NCBI RefSeq assembly: GCF_039543205.1 | Contig: NZ_BAABJH010000002.1 | Span: forward strand, 460,768-524,767 | Length of the DNA: 64,000 bases | From: Flaviramulus_B aquimarinus | GTDB lineage: Bacteria > Bacteroidota > Bacteroidia > Flavobacteriales > Flavobacteriaceae | Direction of reading: 5' to 3' | Shown: in pieces, positions 34,211-42,703 of the stretch | How positions within the stretch are numbered: position 1 is the first letter of the stretch | How the letters are laid out: the number at the start of each line of letters is the position of its first letter | Position numbers and translations under genes: made by a program | The notes under the pieces: model-generated | Database searches by the model: none | The model's input: only the letters and a program-made list of their open reading frames with translations | Told to the model about the DNA's origin: nothing

Positions 34211-34231
34211 CATTACTTAAAACAATCGTTT

Positions 34232-35089
34232 ATGATTTATTCAATGACAGGTTATGGAAAATCTGTTTTGCAATTGCCCACAAAAAAAATAACTATAGAG
34301 CTTAAATCACTTAATAGTAAAAATTTAGATTTAAATGCTAGAATGCCTTCTATTTATAGGGAAAAGGAATTAGCTATAAGAAAGATTCTTGCCGATAAAT
34401 TAGTGCGAGGAAAAGTAGATTTTTCTATTTATGTAGAAGCTACTGCCGAAGATACCTCTACACAAATAAACACACCTGTAGTTAAACAATATATTGAACA
34501 ATTAAAACATGTAGTGGATGGTGATGATATTGATTTCCTAAAAATGGCGGTCCGTTTTCCTGATGCTTTGAATACCGTTCGTGAAGAGATTGACGAGGGG
34601 GAATGGAAAACTATTGAAGCAGAAATAAAAACAGCTATTGCCGATTTAATCAATCATAGATTAGATGAAGGCAAAGTTCTAGAAGAAGATTTCAATAACC
34701 GTGTTAGAACCATTAGTAACATCCTTGAGCAAGTCATAGCCATGGATCCTGAGCGTGTTGAAGGTGTTAGAGAACGATTACTAAAAGGCGTTCAAGAATT
34801 AAGAGAAAAACACGACGAAAATAGATTTGAACAAGAGCTGGTATACTATATTGAAAAGTTTGATATTACTGAAGAAAAAGTACGTTTAAAAAACCATTTA
34901 AATTATTTTACAGAGTCCATAAACTCTAAAGATTCAAATGGAAAAAAACTTGGTTTTATCAGTCAGGAAATAGGAAGGGAAATAAACACCATTGGTTCTA
35001 AAAGTAATTATGCGCCTATGCAACAATTGGTCGTTCAAATGAAAGATGAGCTAGAAAAAATTAAGGAACAATTATTGAATGTTCTTTAA
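34232..35089 (+). CDS. yicC: YicC-family endoribonuclease-like protein
   Basis: 285 residues. The start is MIYSMTGYGKS (ATG 34232, or four codons later at the universal MTGYG). An upstream in-frame TTG at 34208 lies inside the promoter box and is rejected. YicC family features are the N-terminal MTGYG, IELKSLNSKNLDLNARMP, and the C-terminal DUF1732 block with GKKLGFISQEIGREINTIGSKSN. E. coli YicC is an RNase involved in small-RNA decay; its role in Bacteroidota is not established. It is the first gene of a yicC-gmk-nadD run, an order common in this phylum. Confidence 0.93.
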   Translation: MIYSMTGYGKSVLQLPTKKITIELKSLNSKNLDLNARMPSIYREKELAIRKILADKLVRGKVDFSIYVEATAEDTSTQINTPVVKQYIEQLKHVVDGDDIDFLKMAVRFPDALNTVREEIDEGEWKTIEAEIKTAIADLINHRLDEGKVLEEDFNNRVRTISNILEQVIAMDPERVEGVRERLLKGVQELREKHDENRFEQELVYYIEKFDITEEKVRLKNHLNYFTESINSKDSNGKKLGFISQEIGREINTIGSKSNYAPMQQLVVQMKDELEKIKEQLLNVL

Positions 35090-35142
35090 AATAAAACAGC
35101 AGAAAGAGTCTAGATAACAGATAAATAAAGTTTAAAATATCG

Positions 35143-35162
35143 CACTGAGTTTAGTCGAAGTG
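35143..35162. repeat. Short intergenic repeat (CACTGAG...GTCGAAGTG type)
   Basis: CACTGAGTTTAGTCGAAGTG is an imperfect palindrome of the CACTGAGC-x-TAGTCGAAGTG kind often scattered between flavobacterial genes. Here it sits between yicC and gmk, and might slow read-through or be transcribed as a small hairpin. Confidence 0.5.
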
Positions 35163-35184
35163 TCTTAAATAACAACATATTATA

Positions 35185-35772
35185 TTGAATCAAAAAAATA
35201 AAAAACAGGGTAAACTCATCGTGTTCTCAGCGCCATCAGGCTCAGGAAAAACTACCATTGTAAGACATTTATTAGGTATAGACGATTTGAATTTAGAGTT
35301 TTCTATATCAGCTACCTCTAGAACCAAACGTGGTAAAGAAATAGATGGACAGGATTATTATTTTTTATCTGCCAAGGCATTCAAAAATAAAATCAAAAAC
35401 GATGAATTTTTAGAATGGGAAGAAGTATACCGTGATAATTTTTACGGCACATTAAAAACTGAAGTTGAACGCATTTGGGCAAAAGGGAAAAATGTAATTT
35501 TTGATATAGATGTTTCTGGAGGACTACGTATAAAACGTAAATTCCCAGAGCAAACACTAGCCGTATTTGTAAAACCCCCAAGTATAGACGAGCTAAAAAT
35601 TCGTTTAAAAAAGCGTAAAACTGAAAGCGAAGATAAAATTAATATGCGGGTTGCAAAAGCATCGGCGGAACTAGCTACGGCACCTTTGTTCGACACTATT
35701 ATTGTAAATGACAACTTAGAAAAGGCACTTGTTGAAGCAAAAAAACAGGTTAGTAGTTTTATAAATTCTTAG
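35185..35772 (+). CDS. gmk: Guanylate kinase
   Basis: 195 residues. It has the P-loop FSAPSGSGKTT (about 15-25), the GMP-binding SATSRTKRGKEIDGQDYYF, YGTLKTEVE and FDIDVSGG, and a lid region with RLKKRKTESEDKI. The enzyme converts GMP to GDP. No ATG lies between the repeat at 35143 and the conserved KLIVFSAPSG, so the start is the TTG at 35185 (MNQKNKKQGK...). This is an unusual start worth noting. It is 11 bases upstream of nadD. Confidence 0.95.
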   Translation: MNQKNKKQGKLIVFSAPSGSGKTTIVRHLLGIDDLNLEFSISATSRTKRGKEIDGQDYYFLSAKAFKNKIKNDEFLEWEEVYRDNFYGTLKTEVERIWAKGKNVIFDIDVSGGLRIKRKFPEQTLAVFVKPPSIDELKIRLKKRKTESEDKINMRVAKASAELATAPLFDTIIVNDNLEKALVEAKKQVSSFINS

Positions 35773-35783
35773 ACTTTAAAAGG

Positions 35784-36377
35784 ATGAAAATCGGTTTGTA
35801 TTTTGGCTCATTTAATCCCATCCATATTGGGCATTTGGTTATTGCTAACCATTTGGCTGAATACAGTGATTTAGATCAGGTTTGGTTTGTGGTCACACCA
35901 CATAACCCCTTTAAAAAGAAAAGTAGCTTATTGGATAACTATCAGCGTTTAGAAATGGTATATCGTGCCACTAAAGATTATACCAAGTTAAAACCAAGCG
36001 ATATTGAATTTAATTTATCACAACCTAATTACACTGTAAACACACTTGCATATTTACAAGAAAAATATCCTTATTATGAATTTGCTTTAATAATGGGTGA
36101 GGATAACCTAAAGAGCTTCCATAAGTGGAAAAACCATGACGTTATTCTTGAAAACCATCATATTTACGTGTACCCTAGAATTTCGAAGCACAATCCCGAT
36201 AACCATCAGGATAAAACACAATTTGATGGGCACAAAAAAATACATCTTGTTAATGCTCCAATAATGCAACTTTCTTCTACATTTATTAGAAAGTCCATTA
36301 AAGCTGGTAAAAATGTACAACCTATGTTACCTCAGCATGTATGGGAATATCTAGATGAAATGAATTTTTACAAATAA
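35784..36377 (+). CDS. nadD: Nicotinate-nucleotide adenylyltransferase
   Basis: 197 residues. A nucleotidyltransferase with the dinucleotide-binding GSFNPIHIGH (8-17), TPHNPFKKK, the GEDNLKSFHKWK segment and the C-terminal SSTFIRKSI motif. It makes deamido-NAD from NaMN and ATP. It follows gmk by 11 bases, so it is very likely co-transcribed. Length and motifs are normal. Confidence 0.96.
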   Translation: MKIGLYFGSFNPIHIGHLVIANHLAEYSDLDQVWFVVTPHNPFKKKSSLLDNYQRLEMVYRATKDYTKLKPSDIEFNLSQPNYTVNTLAYLQEKYPYYEFALIMGEDNLKSFHKWKNHDVILENHHIYVYPRISKHNPDNHQDKTQFDGHKKIHLVNAPIMQLSSTFIRKSIKAGKNVQPMLPQHVWEYLDEMNFYK

Positions 36378-36410
36378 CTATTTTTTAACACTTCACTTTT
36401 AAAATTAATT

Positions 36411-37292
36411 ATGCCACATATACTTAAAAATAAAAATTTAGAAGTTCGTATAGATCTTCCAGATGAAAACTATAATTTTTCAAGATTTGACTGGACAGGA
36501 AAAATAGTTGAGGTAAAATTTAAAGACATTTTAGTATCAAGTATAGAGAGCAAAGTCTGTGAAAATGAAAATCATTTTGGAAAAGGGTTTTACAATGAAT
36601 TTGGTATTGATAATGCTTTCGGCTTTGATGAAACTGAAATAGGAGATTGGTTTCATAAAATAGGCGTTGGTTTATTAAAAAAAGAAGATGACAACTATCT
36701 GTTTAGCAAAAATTATGACATTAAACCTGCCAAATTTAAAATCACTTCTGATTTAAATAGCATAGTAATGACTTGCACATCTGAATCTGTAAATGGATAT
36801 GCTTATATTTTAAAAAAAGAAATTCAATTACATGAAAATGATTTTACCATTATATACAACTTGCTAAATACAGGTGAAAAAGATATTATATCTAGTGAAT
36901 ATGTTCATAATTTCACAGCCATAAACAACGATTTAATAGGATGTAACTACGTATTAAAATTTCCATTTGAATTAAAACCAGAATGTTTTAACGATACTGT
37001 AAATCCAGAACAAAAGGTTGATATTGGACAAAGGGATATTACATTTAATGGCACTCCTAATGCCCAATTCTTTTTTAGTAATCTAGCTGGTAATAATAAC
37101 ATTCATTCAAAATGGGAATTAACAAACCTAAACAACGATATTACGATTAGTGAAACGGGTAGTTTTAAAACTAAAAAAGTAAACCTTTGGGGCTGGAAAC
37201 ACGTTATTAGCCCTGAATTGTTTTTTGATATTTTTGTTAAACCTGGAGCGTCTACTACATGGTCAAGGACATACAGCTTCAATAAGGTTTAG
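36411..37292 (+). CDS. Galactose-mutarotase-like fold protein, function unknown
   Basis: 293 residues, no signal peptide, so cytoplasmic. The beta-rich pattern, with YNEFGIDNAFGFDET, SSEYVHNFTAINNDLIG and LWGWKHVISPELFFDIFVKPGASTTWSRTY, resembles the aldose 1-epimerase/galactose-mutarotase superfamily. Conserved His and Glu/Asp are present (for example His in EYVHNF), but I cannot identify the catalytic pair with certainty. It starts 33 bases after nadD and may share its transcript. It could be a sugar epimerase or a non-catalytic sugar-binding relative. Confidence 0.6.
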   Translation: MPHILKNKNLEVRIDLPDENYNFSRFDWTGKIVEVKFKDILVSSIESKVCENENHFGKGFYNEFGIDNAFGFDETEIGDWFHKIGVGLLKKEDDNYLFSKNYDIKPAKFKITSDLNSIVMTCTSESVNGYAYILKKEIQLHENDFTIIYNLLNTGEKDIISSEYVHNFTAINNDLIGCNYVLKFPFELKPECFNDTVNPEQKVDIGQRDITFNGTPNAQFFFSNLAGNNNIHSKWELTNLNNDITISETGSFKTKKVNLWGWKHVISPELFFDIFVKPGASTTWSRTYSFNKV

Positions 37293-37416
37293 TAAGTTCA
37301 TTAAAAACTAATTTCGAATATTACATAAATCTGTTGTTAAAGTTATATTAGTATATTACTAAGCTTAAAAATGGTATATTTAAATTTTAAGATAACAAAC
37401 TTCCCTCTAAAATATT

Positions 37417-38130
37417 ATGATAGACTATTTAAAACCCATACTTAGCCTTATAGGGTGGCTGATAAAACTCTTAAACATTCCTATTAAGCAAGGTGGTTTT
37501 AAAATAAAGTATCCAAAATTAATGGCTAATTGGGAACGTGGGTATTTGATTTTTGGCAAATATGAATTACATGAAAGAAAACTAATAACCAAATATATCA
37601 AGCCTAACGATTCCGTTTTAGAATTAGGGGCTTGTATTGGAGTCGTTGCATTAACAATTAATGAAATTTTATCAGACAAAACAAAACAAGTTTCCATTGA
37701 GCCTAACCCACAAATGCATGACTATTTATATGAAAATAAAACCACCAATAATGGTTTATTTAACATAGAAACTTGTATTATCTCAAAATCTTCAGAAGTT
37801 GAATTTTACATTGGAGGAAAAGCTTTTTTAAGCTCTAGTACCCTAAGTGGGCATAAAAAAGTAACAATTCCCGGAAAGTCATTGGATGATATCATTAATC
37901 AATATTTTCCATTTACGGTTTTAGTCATGGATATTGAAGGTGGCGAATTAGAATTTTTTAGGTCTTTTGATTTAAAAAGTTCCAATATTCGACTCGTTAT
38001 ATGGGAAACACATGTACTGCCTAATATGCTCACTAAAAAAGAGCTTCAAGAATGTTATGCCCTCTTAACTGATCAAGGTTTTTCTTTAAAAGAAAAATCC
38101 AGTAATGTTGAAGCATGGACTAAGAATTGA
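37417..38130 (+). CDS. FkbM-family SAM-dependent methyltransferase
   Basis: 237 residues. It has SAM motif I VLELGACIG (about 66-74), the acidic motif II end SIEPNPQ, and the FkbM-type LVMDIEGGELEFFRSF and VIWETH segments. FkbM proteins methylate hydroxyl groups of sugars, lipids or secondary metabolites. The N-terminal hydrophobic stretch (ILSLIGWLIKLLNIPI) could be a membrane-associating helix. There is no biosynthetic cluster beside it, so the substrate is unknown. A terminator follows at once. Confidence 0.85.
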   Translation: MIDYLKPILSLIGWLIKLLNIPIKQGGFKIKYPKLMANWERGYLIFGKYELHERKLITKYIKPNDSVLELGACIGVVALTINEILSDKTKQVSIEPNPQMHDYLYENKTTNNGLFNIETCIISKSSEVEFYIGGKAFLSSSTLSGHKKVTIPGKSLDDIINQYFPFTVLVMDIEGGELEFFRSFDLKSSNIRLVIWETHVLPNMLTKKELQECYALLTDQGFSLKEKSSNVEAWTKN

Positions 38131-38136
38131 ATTCAT

Positions 38137-38165
38137 AAAAAAAGCCAACTTAAAAAGTTGGCTTT
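38137..38165 (+). terminator. Terminator after the FkbM gene
   Basis: A perfect 11-bp stem AAAGCCAACTT / AAGTTGGCTTT with a 3-base loop follows an A-rich stretch, starting about 10 bases past the stop. Confidence 0.85.
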
Positions 38166-38189
38166 GAACATACTTACTATAATTAAGTT

Positions 38190-38333
38190 CTAATCTAAAA
38201 CTGGGTTTCTTAATACTTCCTCTGGACAAATCTTATCCGGATAAGTAAGCATAGGCTTATTAGCTTCAAAAACAACGTGGTATTTCATAGCATTCCCATA
38301 ATATGTTTTTGCAATTTTTTCTAATATATCACT
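38190..38333 (-). pseudogene. Remnant of a LysM-domain protein
   Basis: Read on the minus strand this gives SDILEKIAKTYYGNA, then MKYHVVFEANKPMLTYPDK and ICPEEVLRNPVLD-stop. It is the second half of a LysM domain of the YgaU/LysM type (SGDTL-x-KIAK-x-YYG ... I/VFEANKPML-x-x-PDKIYPGQVLRIP). An in-frame TAA immediately precedes the SD pair (38334-38336), and no LysM or BON sequence continues upstream, so the gene lost its 5' part. The very C terminus (NPVLD for IP) has also drifted. The remainder of 38334-38448 holds nothing recognisable. Confidence 0.75.
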
Positions 38334-38448
38334 TTAGCTCCCACATTTTTTATGAATGGAAATAGTCCTGTTTTATTTTCTGTTTAACGATTTATACTTT
38401 TAAGACACCAAACATATAAATTAGTCACATACAATATTTTACAAAAAA

Positions 38449-38484
38449 AGAAACCACCTAAAGCGAAGTGCTTTAAGCGGTTTC
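38449..38484 (-). terminator. Terminator of the lipoprotein gene at 38513
   Basis: The stem GAAACCACCTAAAGC / GCTTTAAGCGGTTTC (two non-Watson-Crick positions) has loop GAAGT and is followed on the minus strand by a T-tract. It lies 29 bases past the stop of the minus-strand gene. Confidence 0.75.
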
Positions 38485-38512
38485 TAAACTAAATAACCAA
38501 CCAAAATTTTTA

Positions 38513-39451
38513 TTAAACCCTCATGTTTTCTCTTGGGTTTGCTACTTTATCTTTTCTAAACTTTCGTTTTTTATCTTTTAAAACTTTTGCTTTTCCTTTT
38601 GTATCTCCTGTTTTTAAATACTGAATGTAACCTATACCTTCAAATTCATAAACCGTTTCGGATGCAGGGTGGAATAATTCTATCTTACTGTCATTTATAA
38701 CGCTCAATTCAAAATATTCATTGCCTAACAAATCATAATCTAATGTTAAAGTTTTTAAATGCGTATTTCCATTTACATCTCCTATACCATAAATTCCTGT
38801 ATAATGCCATATAAGATTGTTTATATTTGTACCATTTACATCCTGAGAGCTTCTAAACGTCGAATCGTTTCCACCGGCTAGAAACTGTAAATAATTCTCG
38901 TTATCAAATTCATTAAGCGCCCCAAAATCACTGGTATAGGTTTTTTCCCAAGCTTCATATTCCTGTAGAAAATAGTGGATATTATCATAGAATACAAAGT
39001 CATAATCAAAATTACGACGTTGGTAACCATCTAAAAAATACGAGGTGTCGTTATTGGGGTTATACAATTCAATAGTATTGCTATCTACTTGAAAGACATC
39101 AAATGTTTCAAACCCGTCAATATCATGACGTACATCTAAAATCATATCGTAAGCATCATACTCCCCTACATCAATACCAAAACCATTACCATTAGCGCCT
39201 AATCCCGCTATATTATTGTTGGCATACACCACACCATTAATAAATGAAATAGTAAACGCCTTTTGTAAAAAAGGGGTTTCTCCAAAACCCTGGGTAGTAT
39301 TAATATCTATATACCACAGCTCATAATCGTTTAACAATTGATTTAATGAAATTGATGGTTCATCAAAATCATTAACGGCCACTTCTGTATAACAAGAAGT
39401 AAAAAGAGTTGCTGTAAGTGCAAAGCTTAAAAGTATTTTTATCGTCTTCAT
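38513..39451 (-). CDS. Lipoprotein of unknown function with basic C-terminal tail
   Basis: 312 residues with a lipobox (LFTSC, Cys20), probably in the outer membrane. It has two similar halves rich in Asp, Asn, Tyr and Phe. Each contains an ELWY/EAWEKTY-like segment, a hydrophobic strand and an IELYNPxxDTSYFLDGY or IELFHPASETVYEFEG ending, which suggests an internal duplication of a beta domain. The last 30 residues are strongly basic (KGKAKVLKDKKRKFRKDKV), unusual for a lipoprotein and possibly an RNA, LPS or membrane contact. I do not recognise the family. It stands alone between a terminator and gpsA. Confidence 0.75.
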   Translation of the reverse strand: MKTIKILLSFALTATLFTSCYTEVAVNDFDEPSISLNQLLNDYELWYIDINTTQGFGETPFLQKAFTISFINGVVYANNNIAGLGANGNGFGIDVGEYDAYDMILDVRHDIDGFETFDVFQVDSNTIELYNPNNDTSYFLDGYQRRNFDYDFVFYDNIHYFLQEYEAWEKTYTSDFGALNEFDNENYLQFLAGGNDSTFRSSQDVNGTNINNLIWHYTGIYGIGDVNGNTHLKTLTLDYDLLGNEYFELSVINDSKIELFHPASETVYEFEGIGYIQYLKTGDTKGKAKVLKDKKRKFRKDKVANPRENMRV

Positions 39452-39552
39452 AATCCAAACATTTTAGGGTTCTTGATTATTGGAATTCAAAACACGTGCC
39501 AAAAAAGATACAGTCAATATTTTATTGTCTTAGTATTGATTAATATTTTGCT

Positions 39553-39560
39553 TATTTTTG
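39553..39560 (+). promoter_or_regulatory. -7 box of gpsA
   Basis: TATTTTTG matches TAnnTTTG, 22 bases before the gpsA ATG. TTG triplets lie 14 and 25 bases upstream, slightly outside the usual 17-23 spacing. Confidence 0.4.
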
Positions 39561-39582
39561 AAATAGTAAACATGATTTATAT

Positions 39583-40584
39583 ATGGACAAACCTTTAAAG
39601 TACGCGGTTTTTGGTGCAGGAAGTTGGGCAACAGCAATAGTAAAAATGCTTTGCGAAAATTTAGATGAAATTGGTTGGTATATGCGCAGTGTTTATACTA
39701 AAGAACATTTATTAAAAGAACAGCACAATCCTAATTATTTAAGTTCGGTTGAGTTTCATTTGGAGCAATTGAAAATAAGTAATGATATTAATGAGATTGC
39801 TAATTATGCCGATGTTTTAATATTTGTTATTCCTTCTGCTTTTATTCATAGTGAATTAGAAAAACTAAACATTGATATTTCAAATAAAACCATTGTATCT
39901 GCTGTTAAAGGGATTATGCCTGAAACTGGGCTTTTAGTAGGCGAGCATTTTCACGAAATCCACAAAGTACCTTACGATAATATAGCCGTTATAGCAGGAC
40001 CTTGCCATGCAGAAGAAGTGGCTTTGGAACGTTTATCATATTTAACTATTTCATGCTCTGATGCCAAAAAAGCCAAAACTATTGCCAATACCTTATCTAG
40101 CGATTATATAAAAACCAAAATAAGCGATGATATTATTGGTGTAGAATATGCCGTAATGCTTAAAAATATTTATGCTATTGCTGCTGGTATAGCACATGGT
40201 TTAGGTTATGGCGATAATTTTCAGAGTGTCCTTATGAGTAATGCTATTCGAGAGATGAAACGTTTTATTAAGAAACGACATAAAATGAAACGCAATATTA
40301 ATAATTCGGCATATTTAGGCGATTTATTGGTAACAGGATATTCGGTGTTTTCACGTAATCGTATGTTTGGAAATATGATTGGTAAAGGGTATACCGTAAA
40401 ATCTGCACAAATGGAAATGAGTATGGTTGCCGAAGGGTATTATGCTACTAAAAGCGCCCATTTACTTCATGAAAAGAATGCCAAAAAAGCTCAAATCCCT
40501 ATTATAAATGCGGTTTACGAGATTTTATACGAAAACAAAAACCCTAAAAAAGTGTTTAAGAAACTAACAGATAAGTTGAATTAG
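39583..40584 (+). CDS. gpsA: Glycerol-3-phosphate dehydrogenase (NAD(P)+)
   Basis: 333 residues. The N-terminal Rossmann fold has FGAGSWATAIVKML (about 10-23). The catalytic domain has VSAVKGIMPETG, VIAGPCHAEEVA, VEYAVMLKNIYAIAAGIAHGLGYGDN (catalytic Lys in MLKN) and YLGDLLVTGYSVFSRNRMFG. It reduces dihydroxyacetone phosphate to glycerol 3-phosphate for phospholipid synthesis. Normal length, own promoter. The downstream gene is convergent. Confidence 0.97.
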   Translation: MDKPLKYAVFGAGSWATAIVKMLCENLDEIGWYMRSVYTKEHLLKEQHNPNYLSSVEFHLEQLKISNDINEIANYADVLIFVIPSAFIHSELEKLNIDISNKTIVSAVKGIMPETGLLVGEHFHEIHKVPYDNIAVIAGPCHAEEVALERLSYLTISCSDAKKAKTIANTLSSDYIKTKISDDIIGVEYAVMLKNIYAIAAGIAHGLGYGDNFQSVLMSNAIREMKRFIKKRHKMKRNINNSAYLGDLLVTGYSVFSRNRMFGNMIGKGYTVKSAQMEMSMVAEGYYATKSAHLLHEKNAKKAQIPIINAVYEILYENKNPKKVFKKLTDKLN

Positions 40585-40608
40585 TTGTCCGTTTTTCAAA
40601 GAATTTTG

Positions 40609-41004
40609 CTATTTCACCAAAACTCCTTTTACTTCCATTAAAGGTAAATCCTGTAAAGCTTTTAAGTTAATCGTATTTTTTCTAAACAAATACGTTTTAT
40701 CAAACATTTGGTTACCTTCAAAAAAGCTTACTTTAAATGTGTTATTGAGTGCAAATAACCCTTCTTGCATCAATTCTACCTTGGCATAGCTTTTTTTAGG
40801 AAGTTTGTCTAATTTTTTTCTAAAAACCGAAGTTATTTTGTTTTCAGAATAGCCACTGGTAACAATAAGAATCATATCTAAATCAACATCCTTATCATTA
40901 ATGATGTAAGCGTTCCAATCTTGGCTTTTATAAATATGGTTATATTCGTTTACTATGGCAATGTAAACACCTTCTACTTTTGGAATTTGGATATCTTTTT
41001 TCAT
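40609..41004 (-). CDS. Conserved hypothetical protein
   Basis: 131 residues, cytoplasmic (no signal, no membrane segment), with a mix of beta strands and a few helices: PKVEGVYIAIVNEYN at the start, LDMILIVTSGYSENKITSVFRKKLD in the middle and LPLMEVKGVLVK at the end. I do not recognise a catalytic motif. It lies downstream of pheS on the same strand, separated by 86 bases that contain a short intergenic repeat. Base composition is like its neighbours, and the length and frame look like a real gene. Confidence 0.7.
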   Translation of the reverse strand: MKKDIQIPKVEGVYIAIVNEYNHIYKSQDWNAYIINDKDVDLDMILIVTSGYSENKITSVFRKKLDKLPKKSYAKVELMQEGLFALNNTFKVSFFEGNQMFDKTYLFRKNTINLKALQDLPLMEVKGVLVK

Positions 41005-41009
41005 AGTTT

Positions 41010-41078
41010 GTCATTCCTGAAAAGACAGAAAACCTTTTTCAATTGAAGTTAAAACTGGATCCCATATCAAGTGTGGGA
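41010..41078. repeat. Degenerate intergenic repeat (GTCATTCCTG type)
   Basis: GTCATTCCTGAAAAGACAG at 41010 and CTGGATCCCATATCAAGTGTGGGA, which folds on TCCCA/TGGGA, at 41055-41078. Both resemble halves of the scattered flavobacterial element that in fuller copies reads GTCATTCCTGCGNAGGCAGGAAT...CTGGATCCC. Related copies are at 51808 and 52821 in this window. Confidence 0.4.
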
Positions 41079-41090
41079 GAACAAATTTAT

Positions 41091-42110
41091 TTACAAAGCA
41101 GATTTAAACTGCTCTAAAAACCTAACATCATTTTCACTTAACAACCGAATATCGCCTATTTGGTGTAACAACATAGCAATACGGTCTATACCCATACCAA
41201 ATGCAAAACCAGAATATTCTTTGGAGTCGATACCGCAATTTTCAAGAACATTAGGGTCTACCATACCGCAACCCATAATTTCTAACCAACCTGTACCTTT
41301 AGTAATACGGTAATCAATTTCGGTTTCTAATCCCCAATACACATCAACCTCTGCACTAGGTTCTGTAAATGGGAAATATGATGGTCGTAATCGAATTTTG
41401 CTCTTGCCAAACATTTCTGTTGTAAAATGTTGAAGGGTTTGTTTTAAATCTGAAAAGCTTACACCTTTATCAATATATAAACCTTCAACTTGATGAAAAA
41501 AACAATGTGAACGTGCCGAAATGGCTTCATTTCTATAAACTCTACCAGGTGAAATAGTACGAATGGGTGGTTTATTATTTTCCATATAACGGACTTGCAC
41601 AGAACTGGTATGTGTACGCAATAAAATATCCGGATTAGTTTGTATAAAAAACGTATCCTGCATATCGCGTGCAGGATGATATTCTGGCAAGTTTAAGGCT
41701 GTAAAATTGTGCCAATCATCTTCTATTTCTGGGCCTTCACTAACATTAAATCCTATACGCGAAAAAATATCAATAATTTGATTTTTTACTATAGAAACTG
41801 GGTGGCGTGCTCCTATTTGAATAGGAATTCCTGGACGTGATAAATCGCCATAAACACCTCTCACCTCTTCATTGCTTTCTAACTCAGCTTTAAGAGTATT
41901 TACCTTTTCTTCAGCTGTTTTTTTAAGCTTATTTATGGTTTGACCAAATTCTTTTTTCTGGTCGTTTGCTACATTTTTAAATTCAGCAAAAAAATCATTT
42001 AACAATCCTTTTTTACCTAAATATTTTATACGGAATGCTTCGACTTCTTCCTTAGATTGCGCTTTGAATGCTTCAGCTTCAGCTATAAGTTGGTTTATTT
42101 TATCTATCAT
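41091..42110 (-). CDS. pheS: Phenylalanine-tRNA ligase alpha subunit
   Basis: 339 residues, class II synthetase. An N-terminal coiled-coil of about 85 residues (tRNA-binding arms) comes first. Then motif 1 (RHPVSIVKNQIIDIFSRIGF), motif 2 (GRVYRNEAISARSHCFFHQVEG), the phenylalanine pocket region (PSYFPFTEPSAEVDV) and motif 3 (GMGIDRIAMLLHQIGDIRLL) follow. It charges tRNA-Phe together with PheT, which is not in this window, so the two subunit genes are unlinked here. A -7 box lies on the minus strand at 42131. Confidence 0.97.
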   Translation of the reverse strand: MIDKINQLIAEAEAFKAQSKEEVEAFRIKYLGKKGLLNDFFAEFKNVANDQKKEFGQTINKLKKTAEEKVNTLKAELESNEEVRGVYGDLSRPGIPIQIGARHPVSIVKNQIIDIFSRIGFNVSEGPEIEDDWHNFTALNLPEYHPARDMQDTFFIQTNPDILLRTHTSSVQVRYMENNKPPIRTISPGRVYRNEAISARSHCFFHQVEGLYIDKGVSFSDLKQTLQHFTTEMFGKSKIRLRPSYFPFTEPSAEVDVYWGLETEIDYRITKGTGWLEIMGCGMVDPNVLENCGIDSKEYSGFAFGMGIDRIAMLLHQIGDIRLLSENDVRFLEQFKSAL

Positions 42111-42130
42111 GATCTATTACAAAATGATCG

Positions 42131-42138
42131 CAAATTTA
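42131..42138 (-). promoter_or_regulatory. -7 box of pheS
   Basis: The plus strand reads CAAATTTA, so the minus strand reads TAAATTTG, an exact TAnnTTTG match 21 bases upstream of the pheS ATG, giving a short leader. No -33 TTG is clear. Confidence 0.45.
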
Positions 42139-42200
42139 ATAAATTATGTTTATAATAGGGCCCTTAACTAAAAGCCTCTTAAAATATATGTTAGTTAAAC

Positions 42201-42611
42201 TTAATTTCTTATATAAACTTCTCTATAAGTATTTGTACCTACTATCTCTTCAAAATAAAATGTATCGTCTTCAAAAGTTATTACAAGAATAGACCTAACG
42301 GCTTCAAATATAAACAAATATGAACCATTTCTATTATTCACCCATGTACCTATGCCCGAATCTAAAATTTTACAAATATCGCCAGAATCATTAGTATACA
42401 CGGTAAAACTGGAGGTCCCATCAGGATTTACAATAAGTGTCTCTTTTAAATCACAGAATTCAGAAGGAACTTCTACATCATTATCAAAACTTTTGTAAAA
42501 AGTCCAAGTCCCTATTAAAGGATCGATTGATTGCGAATCATCATCACTACTACAAGCATTTATGAAAAGTATTAAGATGCTAAAAAATAATATTCTTTTT
42601 TTTATTATCAT
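42201..42611 (-). CDS. Lipocalin-like lipoprotein
   Basis: 136 residues from the ATG at 42611. Upstream in-frame Met codons at 42647 and 42656 exist, but only this start gives a normal lipoprotein signal (MIIKKRILFF...FINAC, Cys20). The mature part begins SSDDDSQSIDPLIGTWTFYKSF and continues with paired strands ending in FEEIVGTNTYREVYIRN, the pattern of the lipocalin-like (GTW) domain frequent in Bacteroidota lipoproteins. Ligand and role are unknown. It is upstream of pheS but separated by a promoter. Confidence 0.78.
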   Translation of the reverse strand: MIIKKRILFFSILILFINACSSDDDSQSIDPLIGTWTFYKSFDNDVEVPSEFCDLKETLIVNPDGTSSFTVYTNDSGDICKILDSGIGTWVNNRNGSYLFIFEAVRSILVITFEDDTFYFEEIVGTNTYREVYIRN

Positions 42612-42703
42612 TTGTAAAAAATTGAGGCGCGAATATATACTATTCATACTAAACAAAAAGACCTATTATGATAATTTTGTAGATATTATTAATGGTATAA
42701 AAA

